44,151 nt of DNA from an uncultured Bacillota bacterium. GTDB taxonomy: Bacteria; Bacillota; Clostridia; Oscillospirales; Oscillospiraceae. The stretch spans positions 1 through 44,151 of the forward strand of contig CANPFP010000008.1 in the NCBI GenBank assembly GCA_947573385.1, in the 5' to 3' direction. Position numbers and translations under genes: made by a program. Every line of letters begins with the position of its first letter. Position 1 is the first letter of the stretch. Positions 1 through 6,735 of this stretch are shown here, piece by piece. The notes under the pieces are model-generated. The model made no database searches, was not told the DNA's origin, and was given only the letters and a program-made list of their open reading frames with translations.

Positions 1-28
1 GCAGCCGCTCTCGGTGTTCTGTCTCCAT
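1..28 (-). CDS. Start of an unidentified leftward gene, cut by the window edge
   Basis: Only nine codons are visible, reading METEHRERL from an ATG at 28-26. A GGAG ribosome-binding site lies inside the end of the preceding gene, whose TGA stop is three bases upstream of this ATG. The tight spacing suggests it continues the leuC-leuD transcription unit. The product cannot be identified, and the short peptide does not resemble the usual LeuB start. Confidence 0.45.
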
Positions 29-31
29 AGT

Positions 32-352
32 TCACTCCGGCCAGACTTGGCGGCACTTCTTAAACTCCGCGCCTGACTCCTCAGAAATCAGCACCAGAGC
101 GGAGCGGGACAGGTCATTCTCACAAAACTGCTCGGTTTTCAGCAGTTCCACGACTTTGGGCCACCAGCCCTCCGCGTCCTCGGTCTCCAGCCAGACGCCC
201 AGGACATGGCCCTCCTCGTCCACATATTCATAGCCGTCGTCCGATACAGCTCCCTCCGACCACTCCTCAATCCGGTCGGGCAAGAGGTAACGGATATCCA
301 GGTCGGGATTTTCCATCTTCCGGGAATCCATGCTGATAACAATTGCCGGCAT
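32..352 (-). CDS. Small hypothetical protein downstream of leuD
   Basis: This 106-aa soluble, acidic protein has no signal peptide or membrane segment. It contains a tryptophan-rich middle (an EGWWPKV stretch) and a run of D/E residues near YEYVDEEGH. I do not recognise a family. The ATG at 352-350 overlaps the leuD stop by one base (TAATG), so it is probably translationally coupled to leuD and sits at the end of the leuCD operon. A longer in-frame reading up to position 610 would lie inside leuD and is not credible. A role in leucine synthesis is not implied by the sequence. Confidence 0.75.
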   Translation of the reverse strand: MPAIVISMDSRKMENPDLDIRYLLPDRIEEWSEGAVSDDGYEYVDEEGHVLGVWLETEDAEGWWPKVVELLKTEQFCENDLSRSALVLISEESGAEFKKCRQVWPE

Positions 353-837
353 TACTTCGCCACCCCTCGCTCCTTCAGAGAGTTGAGCAGGCCGCCGCTT
401 TTGATAATGCCGTCGATAAACGCCGGGAAGGGGGCGGCCTGGTAGGTCTTCCCGGTGGTCACATCCGTGATGATGCCGCTGGCAAAGTCCACCTCCACAT
501 GGTCCCCGGCCTGGATTTCCTCGGCGGCCTGGGGGCATTCCACGATGGGGAAGCCGATGTTGATGGCGTTGCGGTAGAAGATGCGGGCGAAGGAGGGGGC
601 AATGACGCACTTCACCCCGCAGGACTTGATGGCCAGAGGGGCGTGCTCCCGGCTGGAGCCGCAGCCGAAGTTGGGCCCGGCCACGATGATGTCCCCCGCC
701 TCCACGGTGGAGGCAAATTTTTCGTCGATGTCCTCCATGCAGTGGCTGGCCAGGGCCGCCGGGGAGGGGTCGTTCAGGTGCCGCGCCGGGATAATCACGT
801 CGGTGTCCACATTGGCGCCGTATTTGTAAACTTTCAT
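352..837 (-). CDS. leuD: 3-isopropylmalate dehydratase, small subunit
   Basis: LeuD pairs with LeuC to isomerise 2-isopropylmalate to 3-isopropylmalate in leucine biosynthesis in the cytoplasm. At 161 aa it has the normal length of the short, archaeal-type LeuD. The swivelling-domain signature GCGSSREHAP lies near residue 60, and the N-terminus (KYGANVDTDVIIPARH) is typical. The ATG is preceded by an AAGGA-type site. leuC lies 113 bases upstream, separated by palindromic repeat DNA, and a small gene follows with a one-base overlap. Homoaconitase-type small subunits look similar, but pairing with the adjacent LeuC favours LeuD. Confidence 0.95.
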   Translation of the reverse strand: MKVYKYGANVDTDVIIPARHLNDPSPAALASHCMEDIDEKFASTVEAGDIIVAGPNFGCGSSREHAPLAIKSCGVKCVIAPSFARIFYRNAINIGFPIVECPQAAEEIQAGDHVEVDFASGIITDVTTGKTYQAAPFPAFIDGIIKSGGLLNSLKERGVAK

Positions 838-861
838 GGTGTTGTTCCTTTCTGTTTGAAA

Positions 862-954
862 TGCAGGCGGATGGTATCCGCCCCTACATGTAGGGCGTGA
901 CCACTGGGCACGCCGTCCTTCCTGGAACGGCGCGCCGGGGTCGTCGCGCCCTAC
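862..954. repeat. Palindromic intergenic repeat between leuD and leuC
   Basis: The spacer is built of nested palindromes. A perfect 7-bp hairpin (GGCGGAT/ATCCGCC) spans 866-882. The 12-bp palindrome CCTACATGTAGG spans 883-894. A longer inverted repeat has arms GTAGGGCGTGAC (890-901) and GTCGCGCCCTAC (943-954). The right arm contains the TAG stop of leuC (953-951), so the repeat supplies the end of that gene. Its GTAGGG ends resemble the element at 5829-5896, suggesting one repeat family. It may also shape the leuC-leuD mRNA. Confidence 0.7.
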
Positions 955-2207
955 GCCCTGGGGTCAGCCACGCACCCGGCGATGGCGGAGGCGGCGGCCA
1001 CAGCGGGAGAGGCCAGGATAATCTCGGAGGTGGTGTGGCCCATGCGGCCCACAAAATTCCGGTTGGTGGTGGAGACGGTGCGCTCCCCCTCGGCCATCAC
1101 GCCCATGTGTCCGCCCAGGCAGGGGCCGCAGGTGGGGGTGGATACCGCCGCGCCCGCCTCGATAAAGGTCTGGATGAGGCCCTCCTCCATGGCCTGGAGG
1201 GTAATGGCCTGAGTGGCGGGGATAACCACGCAGCGCACAGTATCCGCCACCTTTTTCCCCTTCATAATGGCGGCGGCAATGCGCAGGTCGCCGATGCGGC
1301 CATTGGTGCAGGAGCCAATCACCACCTGATTGATGGGTGTCCCGGCCACCTCGGACACCACCTTGGTATTCTCGGGCAGGTGGGGCAGGGCCACAGTGGG
1401 CTCCAGCTTGTCCAGGTCGATCACAACCTCCCGGTCGTAGACGGCATCCGGGTCGGCGGCAAAGGCCTCACAGGGACGGGACACCCGGCCGTTGATGTAC
1501 TCCATCGTCTTTTCGTCCACGGGGAAGATGCCGTTTTTGCCCCCCGCCTCGATGGCCATGTTGGAGATGGTAAACCGGTCGTCCATGGTGAGACTGGACA
1601 CCCCCTCCCCGGCGAACTCCAGGGACTGGTACAGGGCTCCGTCCACGCCGATCTCCCCGATGAGGTGGAGGATCACGTCCTTGCCGGACACATGGGGCTG
1701 GAGCTTGCCCTTCAGCGTGACCTTGATTGCGGAGGGCACCTTGAACCACAGCAGGCCGGTGGCCATACCGGCGGCCATGTCGGTGGAGCCCACGCCGGTG
1801 GAGAAGGCCCCCAGCGCGCCGTAGGTGCAGGTGTGGGAGTCGGCCCCAATGATGACCTCGCCGGGGGCAGTCAGCCCCTTCTCGGGCAGGAGGGCGTGCT
1901 CCACTCCCATCTGGCCCACATCGAAGAAGTTGGTAATCTCATGCTTGTGGGCAAACTCCCGGGCCTGCTTGCACAGCTGGGCGGATTTGATATCCTTGCA
2001 GGGGGTGTAGTGGTCCAGAACGATGGCGATCTTGTCCTTGTCAAAGACCTGGGTGAAGCCCGCCTTCTCAAACTCGGTGATGGCCACCGGGGTGGTGATG
2101 TCGTTGCCCAGCACCAGGTCCAGCCTGGCCTCGATGAGCTGGCCGGGCTCCACCTTGTCCAGCCCGGCGGCCTTGGCTAAAATTTTCTGTGTCATTGTCA
2201 TTCCCAT
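951..2207 (-). CDS. leuC: 3-isopropylmalate dehydratase, large subunit
   Basis: LeuC is the [4Fe-4S] aconitase-family catalytic subunit that works with LeuD. The 418-aa length fits the short HacA/LeuC type. Cluster cysteines are visible in GSCTNGR and in CGPCLGG near the C-terminus, and [10 protein letters not shown] is also present. The chosen ATG (2207-2205, MGMTMTQ) has GAGGAGGT ten bases upstream. Internal ATGs at 2201 and 2195 sit further from that site. Upstream in-frame sequence to 2387 crosses the promoter and is not coding. The stop codon lies inside a palindromic repeat. The promoter is back-to-back with that of the gene at 2359. Confidence 0.95.
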   Translation of the reverse strand: MGMTMTQKILAKAAGLDKVEPGQLIEARLDLVLGNDITTPVAITEFEKAGFTQVFDKDKIAIVLDHYTPCKDIKSAQLCKQAREFAHKHEITNFFDVGQMGVEHALLPEKGLTAPGEVIIGADSHTCTYGALGAFSTGVGSTDMAAGMATGLLWFKVPSAIKVTLKGKLQPHVSGKDVILHLIGEIGVDGALYQSLEFAGEGVSSLTMDDRFTISNMAIEAGGKNGIFPVDEKTMEYINGRVSRPCEAFAADPDAVYDREVVIDLDKLEPTVALPHLPENTKVVSEVAGTPINQVVIGSCTNGRIGDLRIAAAIMKGKKVADTVRCVVIPATQAITLQAMEEGLIQTFIEAGAAVSTPTCGPCLGGHMGVMAEGERTVSTTNRNFVGRMGHTTSEIILASPAVAAASAIAGCVADPRA

Positions 2208-2277
2208 ATGGTAAATTACCTCCTCAGCGGTTTGTTGAGGGAATTTTACCACAGGTCCTGCCGGAAGAATGTAAAGT

Positions 2278-2329
2278 ATGATATAATTGCAGAAAATCTT
2301 TTGACAACCATACCGTCCTATGGTAAAAT
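2278..2329. promoter_or_regulatory. Divergent promoters with a shared -35 region (leuC and the 48-aa gene)
   Basis: Rightward: TTGACA at 2301-2306, 17-bp spacer, TAAAAT at 2324-2329 with a TG extension. Leftward: TTGTCA at 2307-2302, 18-bp spacer, TATCAT at 2283-2278. The two -35 boxes are almost the same bases read on opposite strands, so polymerase can occupy only one at a time. Leftward transcripts would carry a leader whose CCTCA...TGAGG hairpin abuts the leuC ribosome-binding site. Confidence 0.7.
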
Positions 2330-2358
2330 AAATTAAATTATGAAAGGAGGCCGACAAT

Positions 2359-2505
2359 ATGCCGACCGAAAAAGAAATTGTAATCATTCAAAAGGCCACC
2401 GTGTACGACCTCAAACGTATTTTGAAAGAATCTCCGGGCAAAACCTATACGCAGGAGGAAATAGAAAAGCTTCTCGACGCATATATCACCGGGGTGGAAC
2501 AGTAA
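2359..2505 (+). CDS. 48-aa small protein, own promoter and terminator
   Basis: The gene starts at an ATG eight bases after AAAGGAGG (2343-2350) and ends at TAA. The product is charged and helical in appearance: [11 protein letters not shown] at the start, a Lys/Arg-Leu middle (DLKRILKES), and a [12 protein letters not shown] tail. It is too small for most enzymes and has no membrane segment. A strong promoter and an intrinsic terminator bracket it, so it is a dedicated transcription unit. The family is unknown. The amphipathic C-terminal half could be a dimerisation or binding helix, but no function is assigned. Confidence 0.75.
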   Translation: MPTEKEIVIIQKATVYDLKRILKESPGKTYTQEEIEKLLDAYITGVEQ

Positions 2506-2511
2506 CGTAAC

Positions 2512-2540
2512 AAAAGGGCGGGGGAATCCCGTCCTTTTTT
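2512..2540 (+). terminator. Intrinsic terminator after the 48-aa gene
   Basis: Seven-base-pair stem GGGCGGG/CCCGTCC (one G-U pair) with a five-base loop, flanked by AAAA and a T run at 2534-2540. Confidence 0.85.
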
Positions 2541-2582
2541 AAAAATTACGCCGCAAGGATAAAACTTTTGGAGGACAAAACA

Positions 2583-3020
2583 ATGATTACTGTCCCTGAC
2601 CCTGGCGGGCTATGTTCCACCTGGACGGACCGGGAGCAGTTTACCTATCAAGGACATTCTCTGGAGCTACGCTATCAGACGGAGCCGCCCCACGGGGATT
2701 TTCTCTACTCCCTCACCCTGTCCCTGAACGTGGCAAAATACCGCCTGCCCCTGTGGGTCTATGGCAGGAGCCTGTTTTTCTTTGGCCCATCCCTCCTGCT
2801 GGCGGAGAGCGTTCCGGCCAGGAGCATCAGCAATCTGAAAAGCGTTGTGATTGACCTGTCCAGCGCCCGGTATGCCCTCCTGGACAGCTGGTATCATCAG
2901 CCGCAGCTTACAGAGCAGGGGCTCCTTCTGACCGGTTTCCATGGCGGCGCTTCCCTGCTGCTGACCCCCTCCACACCGCTTATCTGGCAAAAATTCTATT
3001 GCGAGGGGGTACATCCATGA
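2583..3020 (+). CDS. Hypothetical protein co-transcribed with a Crp/Fnr-type regulator
   Basis: This 145-aa product begins MITVPDPGG from an ATG eight bases after GGAGG (2570-2574). An in-frame TTG at 2568 precedes the SD and is not the start. It is rich in aromatic residues and leucine, but no clear transmembrane helix or signal peptide stands out, and I do not recognise the family. Its TGA overlaps the ATG of the Crp/Fnr-type gene (ATGA), so the two are translationally coupled. It may act with that regulator, for example as a sensor or target. Confidence 0.75.
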   Translation: MITVPDPGGLCSTWTDREQFTYQGHSLELRYQTEPPHGDFLYSLTLSLNVAKYRLPLWVYGRSLFFFGPSLLLAESVPARSISNLKSVVIDLSSARYALLDSWYHQPQLTEQGLLLTGFHGGASLLLTPSTPLIWQKFYCEGVHP

Positions 3021-3646
3021 ACCACGAGCTGGACTTCCCCGCTGGCATATGGGAGCCCTTCGCCAAATCCCGGCCGCCGGTGCTGTGCTCACCGGGCTAT
3101 CTTATCTACTTGCAGAACACCCGGGCCACCTGCTTCTATTATCTGAAATCGGGCAAGGTCAAGAGCTTCATCCAGTCTGAGGACGGAGGGGAGCGGGTGC
3201 TGAACATCTACAAATCCGGAAGCCTTTTTGGGGAAGCTTCCTTCTTTGATGAGCTGCCCAGGGTATCCTCGGCGGTGGCTCTCACCCCCTGCGAGATCGT
3301 CCCCATCGACCGGGAGCTGGTGACCCAGGAGTTTGCCCGCAACCCGGAACTGGCTCTGGCCATGATGCAGTACCTGGCCCGGACGGTGCGGCTCCTCTCC
3401 GGCCAGGTGGACCAGATGGCTTTCCGCCCCGCCCGGTGGCGGGTGGCCAACTACCTGCTCACCCTCTCCCCCGCCGGCGGACCGGTGTCCTGCACCCAGG
3501 ACGACATTGCCGCCACTGTCTCAGCCAGCCGGGTGACGGTAAGCCGGGTGCTGGCCGGCTTTGCCCAGGCGGGCTGGGTGGCTCTGGGCTACCGGACCAT
3601 CGACCTGCTGGAGCCGGATCGGCTGATAGAATTATGTAAACCATAA
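3017..3646 (+). CDS. Crp/Fnr-family transcriptional regulator
   Basis: The 209-aa protein has the two-domain Crp/Fnr layout: a cyclic-nucleotide-binding-like beta-roll (about residues 20-110, with GERVLNIYKSGSLFGEASFF) and a C-terminal winged helix (about 160-205, with CTQDDIAATVSASRVTVSRVL). There is no N-terminal Fnr cysteine cluster, so an oxygen-sensing Fe-S type is unlikely; the effector is unknown. The start ATG overlaps the previous stop and follows GAGGGGG. It is transcribed with the small gene before it and ends at a shared bidirectional terminator. Confidence 0.9.
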   Translation: MNHELDFPAGIWEPFAKSRPPVLCSPGYLIYLQNTRATCFYYLKSGKVKSFIQSEDGGERVLNIYKSGSLFGEASFFDELPRVSSAVALTPCEIVPIDRELVTQEFARNPELALAMMQYLARTVRLLSGQVDQMAFRPARWRVANYLLTLSPAGGPVSCTQDDIAATVSASRVTVSRVLAGFAQAGWVALGYRTIDLLEPDRLIELCKP

Positions 3647-3677
3647 AAGGACACGGGAGTATTCCCGTGTCCTTTCA
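3647..3677. terminator. Bidirectional terminator between convergent regulator genes
   Basis: A near-perfect hairpin (AAAGGACACGGGA...TCCCGTGTCCTTT) sits between the Crp/Fnr and MerR genes. A/T tracts on both sides let it serve both strands. Confidence 0.85.
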
Positions 3678-3679
3678 GC

Positions 3680-4438
3680 TTAGTTTATCCAATGAAGCAC
3701 CGCGTCCCGGAGAAATTGGGCGCAGCCCGGCTGCTCCCTGTCGTAGTAGGCGGTGAAGCGCTCGTCCTGGACATAGAGCTCCACAATTCCCCTGTGGCGC
3801 TGTACGTCGTACTTGTCCCCGGTGGCGGTGAGCCAGCGGCGGTGAAGATCAGCAATTTCCTTCCCTACCTCGCCGGCCGGGTCCGTCCCGGCGGCCACAG
3901 CGGCGGACAGCTTTTCCAGAATCTCCCGGCCCAGGCTGTCCCATGTCTGGTACTGCTCCTGGGTCACACCCTGAAACCGGTTAAGCATCGCATCCACTTT
4001 GGCGTCTCCGTACTTCTCCCGGCTCTCAGTCTCATAGGTCCTCCCGTACTCCTCCAGCACACCCCGCTTGAGGGCCTCAAATTTCCTTTCGTCCGACATA
4101 ATCTTCTTCCTTTCTGTGGATAAAATGGTCTCCCTGACCGATTCGATCAGCCCTTGAACCCGATTCCGCTCCGTCTCCAGGGCGGCCAGATGGCTCCGGA
4201 GCACGGCCAGGCGGTCAAAGGAGGGGTCGTCCAGACATGCCCTGATGCGGGCCAGCTCCACCCCGAGGGCCCGGTAATACAGGATGTCCTGGAGCCGGTC
4301 CACCTCCTCCGGACCGTAGCAGCGGTAACCGCCCTCCGTCCGGCCGGAGGGCTTCAGCAGACCGATTTTGTCATACCATCGCAGAGCGCGGGTGGTCACT
4401 CCCGACAGGTGCGACAGCTCCTGAATGGTATATTCCAT
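3680..4438 (-). CDS. MerR-family regulator with TipAS-type ligand domain
   Basis: The 252-aa protein has a MerR winged helix (residues 1-70; TIQELSHLSGVTTRALRWYD), a dimerisation coiled coil (about 75-120) and a C-terminal TipAS domain (about 130-250; QYQTWDSLG, DLHRRWLTATG). In TipAL of Streptomyces this domain binds thiopeptide antibiotics, and related proteins control multidrug responses. The ATG at 4438 follows GGGAGGTGA; upstream in-frame sequence crosses the promoter. The promoter has the 19-bp spacer and central palindrome expected for MerR autoregulation. No efflux gene is adjacent, so the target may be itself or lie elsewhere. Confidence 0.9.
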   Translation of the reverse strand: MEYTIQELSHLSGVTTRALRWYDKIGLLKPSGRTEGGYRCYGPEEVDRLQDILYYRALGVELARIRACLDDPSFDRLAVLRSHLAALETERNRVQGLIESVRETILSTERKKIMSDERKFEALKRGVLEEYGRTYETESREKYGDAKVDAMLNRFQGVTQEQYQTWDSLGREILEKLSAAVAAGTDPAGEVGKEIADLHRRWLTATGDKYDVQRHRGIVELYVQDERFTAYYDREQPGCAQFLRDAVLHWIN

Positions 4439-4460
4439 TCCCTTCACCTCCCTGAATCGG

Positions 4461-4491
4461 ATACTATCACCTGACGTTACGTCAATGTCAA
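4461..4491 (-). promoter_or_regulatory. MerR-type promoter with 19-bp spacer and palindromic operator
   Basis: On the minus strand TTGACA (4491-4486) and TAGTAT (4466-4461) are 19 bp apart. The spacer contains the perfect 13-bp palindrome TGACGTTACGTCA (4472-4484). An overlong spacer with a central dyad is the hallmark of promoters that MerR proteins untwist. It lies directly upstream of the TipAS gene's ribosome-binding site. Confidence 0.85.
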
Positions 4492-4510
4492 GGGGATTTT
4501 GAAAAAATAT

Positions 4511-4564
4511 TTGGCAATATCCGGCAAACGGATATAAAATAAAATCGCCCGCCGGCCAGGCGGG
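4511..4564 (+). promoter_or_regulatory. Possible promoter and 5' hairpin for the small-peptide locus
   Basis: TTGGCA (4511-4516), a 16-bp spacer and TATAAA (4533-4538) form a plausible rightward promoter. A GC-rich hairpin (CCCGCC/GGCGGG, 4548-4564) follows near the expected 5' end. It would feed the peptide reading frame at 4640. Confidence 0.45.
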
Positions 4565-4639
4565 ACGAAGGTGCGCTGTTACATATGGCGGTTGGCCCAT
4601 TTTCCTCCAGGCAAATTTCCCAGGAGGGAGGTGGTGCGG

Positions 4640-4726
4640 ATGTAGAAGGAACAGGTGTTCAAAGCACTCTGTTTCCTGGCAGGTGTGTCAATACTCTTTT
4701 ACCTTTCGACCACAAATGCGTGTTGA
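4640..4726 (+). pseudogene. Small hydrophobic peptide gene interrupted by a nonsense codon
   Basis: GGGAGGT (4626-4632) sits seven bases before an ATG (4640), but the second codon is TAG. The same frame then runs to TGA at 4724-4726. It encodes a short charged start (KEQ) and a membrane-like stretch (ALCFLAGVSILFYLST). A GTG at 4655 could still start a 23-aa version, though with a poor site. The layout (ideal ribosome-binding site, one membrane span, antisense promoter downstream) suggests a type I toxin inactivated by a TGG-to-TAG change. Homology is not established. Confidence 0.45.
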
Positions 4727-4755
4727 CCGCTCGGCTAGCCCCCAAGCGGTCAACA
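4721..4755. repeat. 11-bp perfect inverted repeat at the end of the peptide frame
   Basis: TGTTGACCGCT (4721-4731) and AGCGGTCAACA (4745-4755) form an 11-bp stem with a 13-base loop. It begins within the last codons of the small peptide frame. Neither strand has a strong T tract directly after it, so it may be a stabilising 3' structure rather than a simple terminator. Confidence 0.75.
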
Positions 4756-4813
4756 TAGGAAATTTTGTTGAATAATAGGGACTGACTGCCAATAACAGCG
4801 CCCTTCTGTTTCC

Positions 4814-4841
4814 ATTATACCAAACTCCGCCGCTTTGTCAA
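4814..4841 (-). promoter_or_regulatory. Strong leftward promoter reading antisense to the peptide locus
   Basis: TTGACA (4841-4836), a 16-bp spacer and TATAAT (4819-4814) are both perfect consensus boxes. No leftward gene starts nearby. The transcript would first cross the inverted repeat and the small peptide frame, as an antisense RNA, before reaching the MerR promoter region. Confidence 0.7.
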
Positions 4842-4861
4842 GTGTGACAGGGCGGTTTTGC

Positions 4862-5809
4862 TTATTCCTTTTCCGGTTTCTCCTGTTTCCGCAGCTTTTT
4901 CAGCTCCCGCTTTCCCACAATAACGGCCACAGCAGCTACGACGGCCAAAACCACCAGCAGGAAAATATTGTAGGACGCCCAAATCAGAATGCTTTGGAAG
5001 CCCTGGCTCAGTCCCCGGACGCTGGCCTGGAAGCCGGCGGCCATTCGCTGGCCCAGGGAGGAGGTCTCCCCCACCTCCTGATTGACCCGACTCACCTCTT
5101 TGAGGTAAACTTGGAAGGTGGCAAAGTCGACGAGGGCGTCGTAGCGGTTCAGCTCGGAGGAGTACTGCTCAATCTGATACTCCACATCGCTGAGGGCATT
5201 TTCCAGGGAAATGATGTCCTCCATGGTCTCCGCCTTTTCCAGCAAAGCCAGCAGCCGCTCCTGCTTGGTGCGCTGGGTCTTCAGACGGGTCTCGGTGTCG
5301 TAATACCGCTCACCCACATCCTCACTGCTCTCGGTGCTGTTGGTGATGTAGCCCAGATCGCCGGCGCTGTTGAAGAACTGGCTGTATTTCTCCGCAGGCA
5401 CCCGGACGGTATACTCCCCGCTGCGGCTGGCGTAGGCGTCCCGGTAGCTGCCGCCGTAGTCCGACGCAACCTCAAAATAGCCGCCGCAGTCGGCCACCAG
5501 CTTGTTCAGAGCTGCCCTGCTCTCGTTAAACTGCTCCGTCTGGATATGCACCTCCGCCCGGCGGATGAGCTTTGCCCGGGTATTCTGGTAGACGGAGCCG
5601 ACCTGGCTGCTATCCTCCGGATTGGCCGGCGCCGGCGCAGCTTCGCCGGATGATGCGCCCATATTCCACCCGTTATCATATTCGGGCAGACAGTCTCCAC
5701 CAGATGCGCTGGCAGTGGGTGCGTTGCTGTTCCCCGCCTTGGCGCCCCCTCCACACCCGGCCAGCAGCAGAATGGCCGCAAGACTGATGGCAAATAGCTT
5801 TTGTTTCAT
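4862..5809 (-). CDS. DUF4349 membrane-anchored lipoprotein
   Basis: The 315-aa product has a lipoprotein signal peptide with lipobox LLAGC (Cys19), a Ser/Ala/Pro-rich linker, a DUF4349 domain (about 85-265) containing a coiled-coil region (about 170-240), and one C-terminal transmembrane helix (about 270-297) followed by a basic tail. It is therefore expected outside the cytoplasmic membrane, anchored at both ends. The domain's function is not known. The ATG (5809) has GGAGGA six bases upstream. It appears monocistronic, with a palindromic repeat upstream. Confidence 0.85.
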   Translation of the reverse strand: MKQKLFAISLAAILLLAGCGGGAKAGNSNAPTASASGGDCLPEYDNGWNMGASSGEAAPAPANPEDSSQVGSVYQNTRAKLIRRAEVHIQTEQFNESRAALNKLVADCGGYFEVASDYGGSYRDAYASRSGEYTVRVPAEKYSQFFNSAGDLGYITNSTESSEDVGERYYDTETRLKTQRTKQERLLALLEKAETMEDIISLENALSDVEYQIEQYSSELNRYDALVDFATFQVYLKEVSRVNQEVGETSSLGQRMAAGFQASVRGLSQGFQSILIWASYNIFLLVVLAVVAAVAVIVGKRELKKLRKQEKPEKE

Positions 5810-5828
5810 CTTAATCCTCCTCCATTTC

Positions 5829-5896
5829 GTAGGGGCGGCCTGTGGCCGCCTGCCAAAACAGAACCCTTCTCCCGGACGGCCACAGGCCGTCCCTAC
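5829..5896. repeat. Palindromic intergenic repeat with GTAGGG ends
   Basis: A left arm starting GTAGGGGCGGCCTGTGGCCG (5829-5848) is nearly the reverse complement of the right arm ending CGGCCACAGGCCGTCCCTAC (5877-5896). The loop holds AACAGAACCC. It resembles small non-coding mobile palindromes (REP/MITE type) and shares its ends with the leuD-leuC repeat. It lies between divergent genes and could fold on either strand. Confidence 0.75.
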
Positions 5897-5980
5897 CAAT
5901 ACAGACGCAAAAGCTCCTCGGCGGTTGCACCCTTTTTAAAAAATTTTCATAGAATGGAGAAAATCGGGAGGTGCATTGCT

Positions 5981-6721
5981 ATGCCCATTATATATCTGTC
6001 CCCATCTACACAGGATTGGAACCAATACGTCAACGGCGGCACAGAGGAGGAGTGGATGAATCTTCTTGCCGACAAGATGGTGCCCATGCTGGACGCTTCA
6101 GGCATCCGCTACGCACGGAACACCCCGGACATGACTGCCGCGTCCTCTATCGCCGCATCTAATGCGGGGAACTACGACTTCCATCTGGCTCTCCACTCCA
6201 ACGCCGCCGCCGGGGCCCAGGCGGGGAAGGCCCAGGGTTCCATCGTCTTCTACTATCCCGGCAGCGACGACGGCAGGCGGGCGGCGGAGCTTATCGCCGA
6301 CGGTCTGAAAACCATCTACCCCGACCCCAACAAGGTGCGCACCGAAGCCACCACTACCCTGGGAGAGGTAGCCCGGGTAAAGGCCCCTGCCGTCCTCATC
6401 GAGCTGGCCTTCCACGATAATGTGGAGGATGCCAACTGGATCAAGGCCAATCTGGACAGCGCCGCCCGGGTGATTGTGCTGGCCCTGACGGAGTACTTCG
6501 GCATCCCTTTCTTCGAGACCGAGCACCGCCGGCCGGGGGTGGTGGATGTGGAGTGGGGCAACCTCAACATACGCGCCCGGCCTAACACCTCTGCCATCAT
6601 CGTCGCCCAGGCCCCCGACGGCGCCCCCATCACCATCATCAACACCGCCAACGGCTGGCATCTGGTGAACTTCAACGGCACAATCGGCTACGCCAGCAGC
6701 GAGTTTATTACGGTGGTGTGA
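5981..6721 (+). CDS. N-acetylmuramoyl-L-alanine amidase (Amidase_3) with SH3-type domain
   Basis: This 246-aa protein cleaves the muramoyl-alanine bond of peptidoglycan by family assignment. The amidase domain spans about 1-175: it starts IIYLSPSTQDWN, then GTEEEWMN (metal-binding Glu region), HLALHSNAA (metal-binding His) and VLIELAFHDN (catalytic Glu). The usual GHGG metal motif is replaced by LSPS. A bacterial SH3 domain follows (about 180-246; LNIRARPNTSA, GWHLVNFNGTIGYAS). There is no signal peptide, as in some spore or phage-like hydrolases. The ATG at 5981 follows GGGAGGTG. Its stop overlaps the ribosome-binding site of the next hydrolase gene. Confidence 0.85.
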   Translation: MPIIYLSPSTQDWNQYVNGGTEEEWMNLLADKMVPMLDASGIRYARNTPDMTAASSIAASNAGNYDFHLALHSNAAAGAQAGKAQGSIVFYYPGSDDGRRAAELIADGLKTIYPDPNKVRTEATTTLGEVARVKAPAVLIELAFHDNVEDANWIKANLDSAARVIVLALTEYFGIPFFETEHRRPGVVDVEWGNLNIRARPNTSAIIVAQAPDGAPITIINTANGWHLVNFNGTIGYASSEFITVV

Positions 6722-6735
6722 AAGGAGACTATCCT

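Noticed and set aside
897..2180. A 427-aa rightward open frame antisense to leuC
   Set aside because: Composition is Gly/His/Ala-rich as expected from the complement of GC-rich coding DNA. No ribosome-binding site; leuC is certain.
2208..2300. A T-box or leucine attenuator before leuC
   Set aside because: No specifier/antiterminator consensus, no leucine-codon leader peptide and no terminator; only a short hairpin beside the ribosome-binding site.
4835..5653. A 272-aa rightward frame opposite the DUF4349 gene
   Set aside because: Shadow of a clear lipoprotein gene; leucine/glycine-rich with no family features.
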